DNA of 16,416 nt from Gammaproteobacteria bacterium (GTDB taxonomy: Bacteria > Pseudomonadota > Gammaproteobacteria > SZUA-229), in assembly GCA_023136715.1 (NCBI GenBank), contig JAGLQT010000176.1, forward strand, positions 1 through 16,416, given 5' to 3'. The notes under the pieces were generated by a model that made no database searches, was not told the origin of the DNA, and saw nothing but the letters and a program-made list of their open reading frames with translations. The translations under genes were made by a program, and so were the position numbers. Positions 15,328-16,416 of this stretch are shown piece after piece (position 1 is the first letter of the stretch; every line of letters begins with the position of its first letter).

Positions 15328-16416
15328 CTAGGTAAAGTCCGGTGCTGAAGAAAACAACGAGTAACGCCGGAAGCTCATCGCTTTTCTGACTCGTTCAAGC
15401 GCCAGTTCCATTGAGGCTTCACGCGGTAGAATTTGTTTGTGCCGGACGGCTTCCAACACTAGTTCAGTGTTGCGGCGTAACTTGTCTTCAATCGCCTGTA
15501 AAGCTGCCGATTCGCTGGCTCCTTGATACTCCATGGCTGCACAGATAACGCCGCCAGCATTGGCGATAAAGTCGGGGATACATAATATATTTTTTTCGTG
15601 CAGGATTTTTTCAGCACCATGGGTAAATGGAATATTCGCGCCTTCGACCACCAGTCTGGTGTTTAAGCGATGAACGTTCTGTTCATTGACCACATCAGGT
15701 CGCGCAGCGGGGATCCAGATATCGCATTCGACATCGATGACATCATCACGATTCATTTTCTTCGCGTCAGGGTAATCGGTGACACACTGGCCGGCCTGTT
15801 TCAACTTCAGTAATTGACCAACATCCAGTCCGTCTACATTGTGGATGGCACCACCGGAATCGGCGGCCGCTACCAGCACCGCACCCCTGGAGGCCAGAAA
15901 ACGGCTGACGTTCATGCCGACAGCGCCGAACCCCTGCACAACGAAACGGGCACCTTTTAGTTCAAAGTCACAATGCTGCAGGGCGACGTCCACCACATGG
16001 CTCAAGCCCCAGCCAGTAGCGCCAATTTCATCCAGGGGGATGCCGCCAATTTCACGGGGCAGGCCAACAACACGACCAATTTCGTCTTTTACCCAGGCCA
16101 TACATTCTTCATCGGTGCCCATGTCCGGGGCAAAAATATAGGTCTCTTCATTACGTAGCGCATTGGCAAGTGCGCGGATTAGTTTTTCTTTCTCGACTTT
16201 GGGCATTTTGGGGTCGCCGTACAATACAGCTTTGCCTCCGCCGTGTGGCAGGCCGGCGGCGGCGTTTTTGAAAGTCATGGCCCTGGCAAGTCGGACGCAT
16301 TCTTCTGTCGTGACATCCGCTGCCATGCGTACGCCTCCGATAGATGGCCCTTTGGCGACATTATCGACAACCAGAACAGCTTTAAGGTTAACGGAAGGTT
16401 CGTGCACATGAATGAC
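15328..16416 (-). CDS. Glu/Leu/Phe/Val (ELFV) family amino-acid dehydrogenase (5'-truncated by window edge)
   Basis: The frame is open to the window end (VIHVHEPS...), so the N-terminus, probably a few dozen residues, is missing; a GTG at 16407 is in frame but unlikely to be the start. Counting from the edge codon, catalytic elements are Lys50 in TFKNA, Lys62 in PHGGGKAV and Asp98 in APDMGT. The NAD(P)-binding Rossmann motif is GFGAVG (162-167). The enzyme reversibly deaminates an L-amino acid to a 2-oxo acid. Two positions decide side-chain choice in the family. The Lys of KGGLR in glutamate dehydrogenases is Ile26 here (GPSIGGVR), and the Ser near NAGGVATSG is Ala293 (NAGGVICAA). Leucine dehydrogenase has hydrophobic residues at both. 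A hydrophobic amino acid is therefore the likelier substrate; this is inference from the family. It is the first visible gene of the operon. Confidence 0.88.
   Translation of the reverse strand, partial: VIHVHEPSVNLKAVLVVDNVAKGPSIGGVRMAADVTTEECVRLARAMTFKNAAAGLPHGGGKAVLYGDPKMPKVEKEKLIRALANALRNEETYIFAPDMGTDEECMAWVKDEIGRVVGLPREIGGIPLDEIGATGWGLSHVVDVALQHCDFELKGARFVVQGFGAVGMNVSRFLASRGAVLVAAADSGGAIHNVDGLDVGQLLKLKQAGQCVTDYPDAKKMNRDDVIDVECDIWIPAARPDVVNEQNVHRLNTRLVVEGANIPFTHGAEKILHEKNILCIPDFIANAGGVICAAMEYQGASESAALQAIEDKLRRNTELVLEAVRHKQILPREASMELALERVRKAMSFRRYSLFSSAPDFT

Overview
The window reads as a chromosomal segment of a free-living Gram-negative bacterium, most likely a gammaproteobacterium. This rests on the purD sequence, Sec signal peptides on two proteins, an LTA-synthase-like sulfatase of the proteobacterial type and a TIGR00341/DUF389 membrane protein. 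That placement is an inference from protein flavour; there is no rRNA or tRNA gene to anchor it. Both end genes run off the window.

Layout. (1) 1-1281 (+) is the catalytic part of an LtaS/MdoB-type phosphoglycerol transferase, cut at the left edge; it converges on a DUF389 membrane protein (1303-2292, -). (2) 2293-3254 is an AT-rich intergenic island of about 960 bases. It holds a hairpin plus intrinsic terminator just upstream of the DUF389 gene, an antisense remnant of a paralogue of the giant protein next door, and a repeated ATGGATCA motif with a 9-bp inverted repeat. (3) 3255-8321 (+) is a giant secreted protein of 1,688 residues: signal peptide, unique N-terminal region, one DUF11-like domain, eight tandem Ig-like repeats (DUF7933-like) and a C-terminal DUF11-type cap. 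The eight repeats alternate strictly between a short and a long form. A strong hairpin separates it from convergent purD (8378-9664, -). (4) 9970-10359 (+) encodes a small methionine-rich, four-cysteine exported protein with a candidate promoter/operator.

(5) 10417-16416 (-) is a tight operon, transcribed right to left: ELFV-family amino-acid dehydrogenase (cut at the right edge), a fused gamma-delta subunit, the alpha subunit and the beta subunit of a 2-oxoacid:ferredoxin oxidoreductase, then an AMP-forming acyl-CoA synthetase. Overlaps are 4 nt within the oxidoreductase genes, and gaps are 41 and 24 nt at its two ends.

How the operon may work: amino acid <-> 2-oxo acid (dehydrogenase) <-> acyl-CoA + CO2 + reduced ferredoxin (oxidoreductase) <-> free acid (synthetase). 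In the dehydrogenase, the two positions that bind the glutamate side-chain carboxylate in glutamate dehydrogenase are occupied by Ile and Ala. This points to a hydrophobic amino acid such as valine, leucine, isoleucine or phenylalanine, and hence to a branched-chain or aromatic 2-oxo acid for the oxidoreductase. The module could degrade amino acids or, with reduced ferredoxin, build them from short acids and CO2. The most notable items are this substrate inference, the unusual first Fe-S motif of the gamma-delta fusion, the alternating repeat architecture of the giant protein, and the antisense paralogue fragment.
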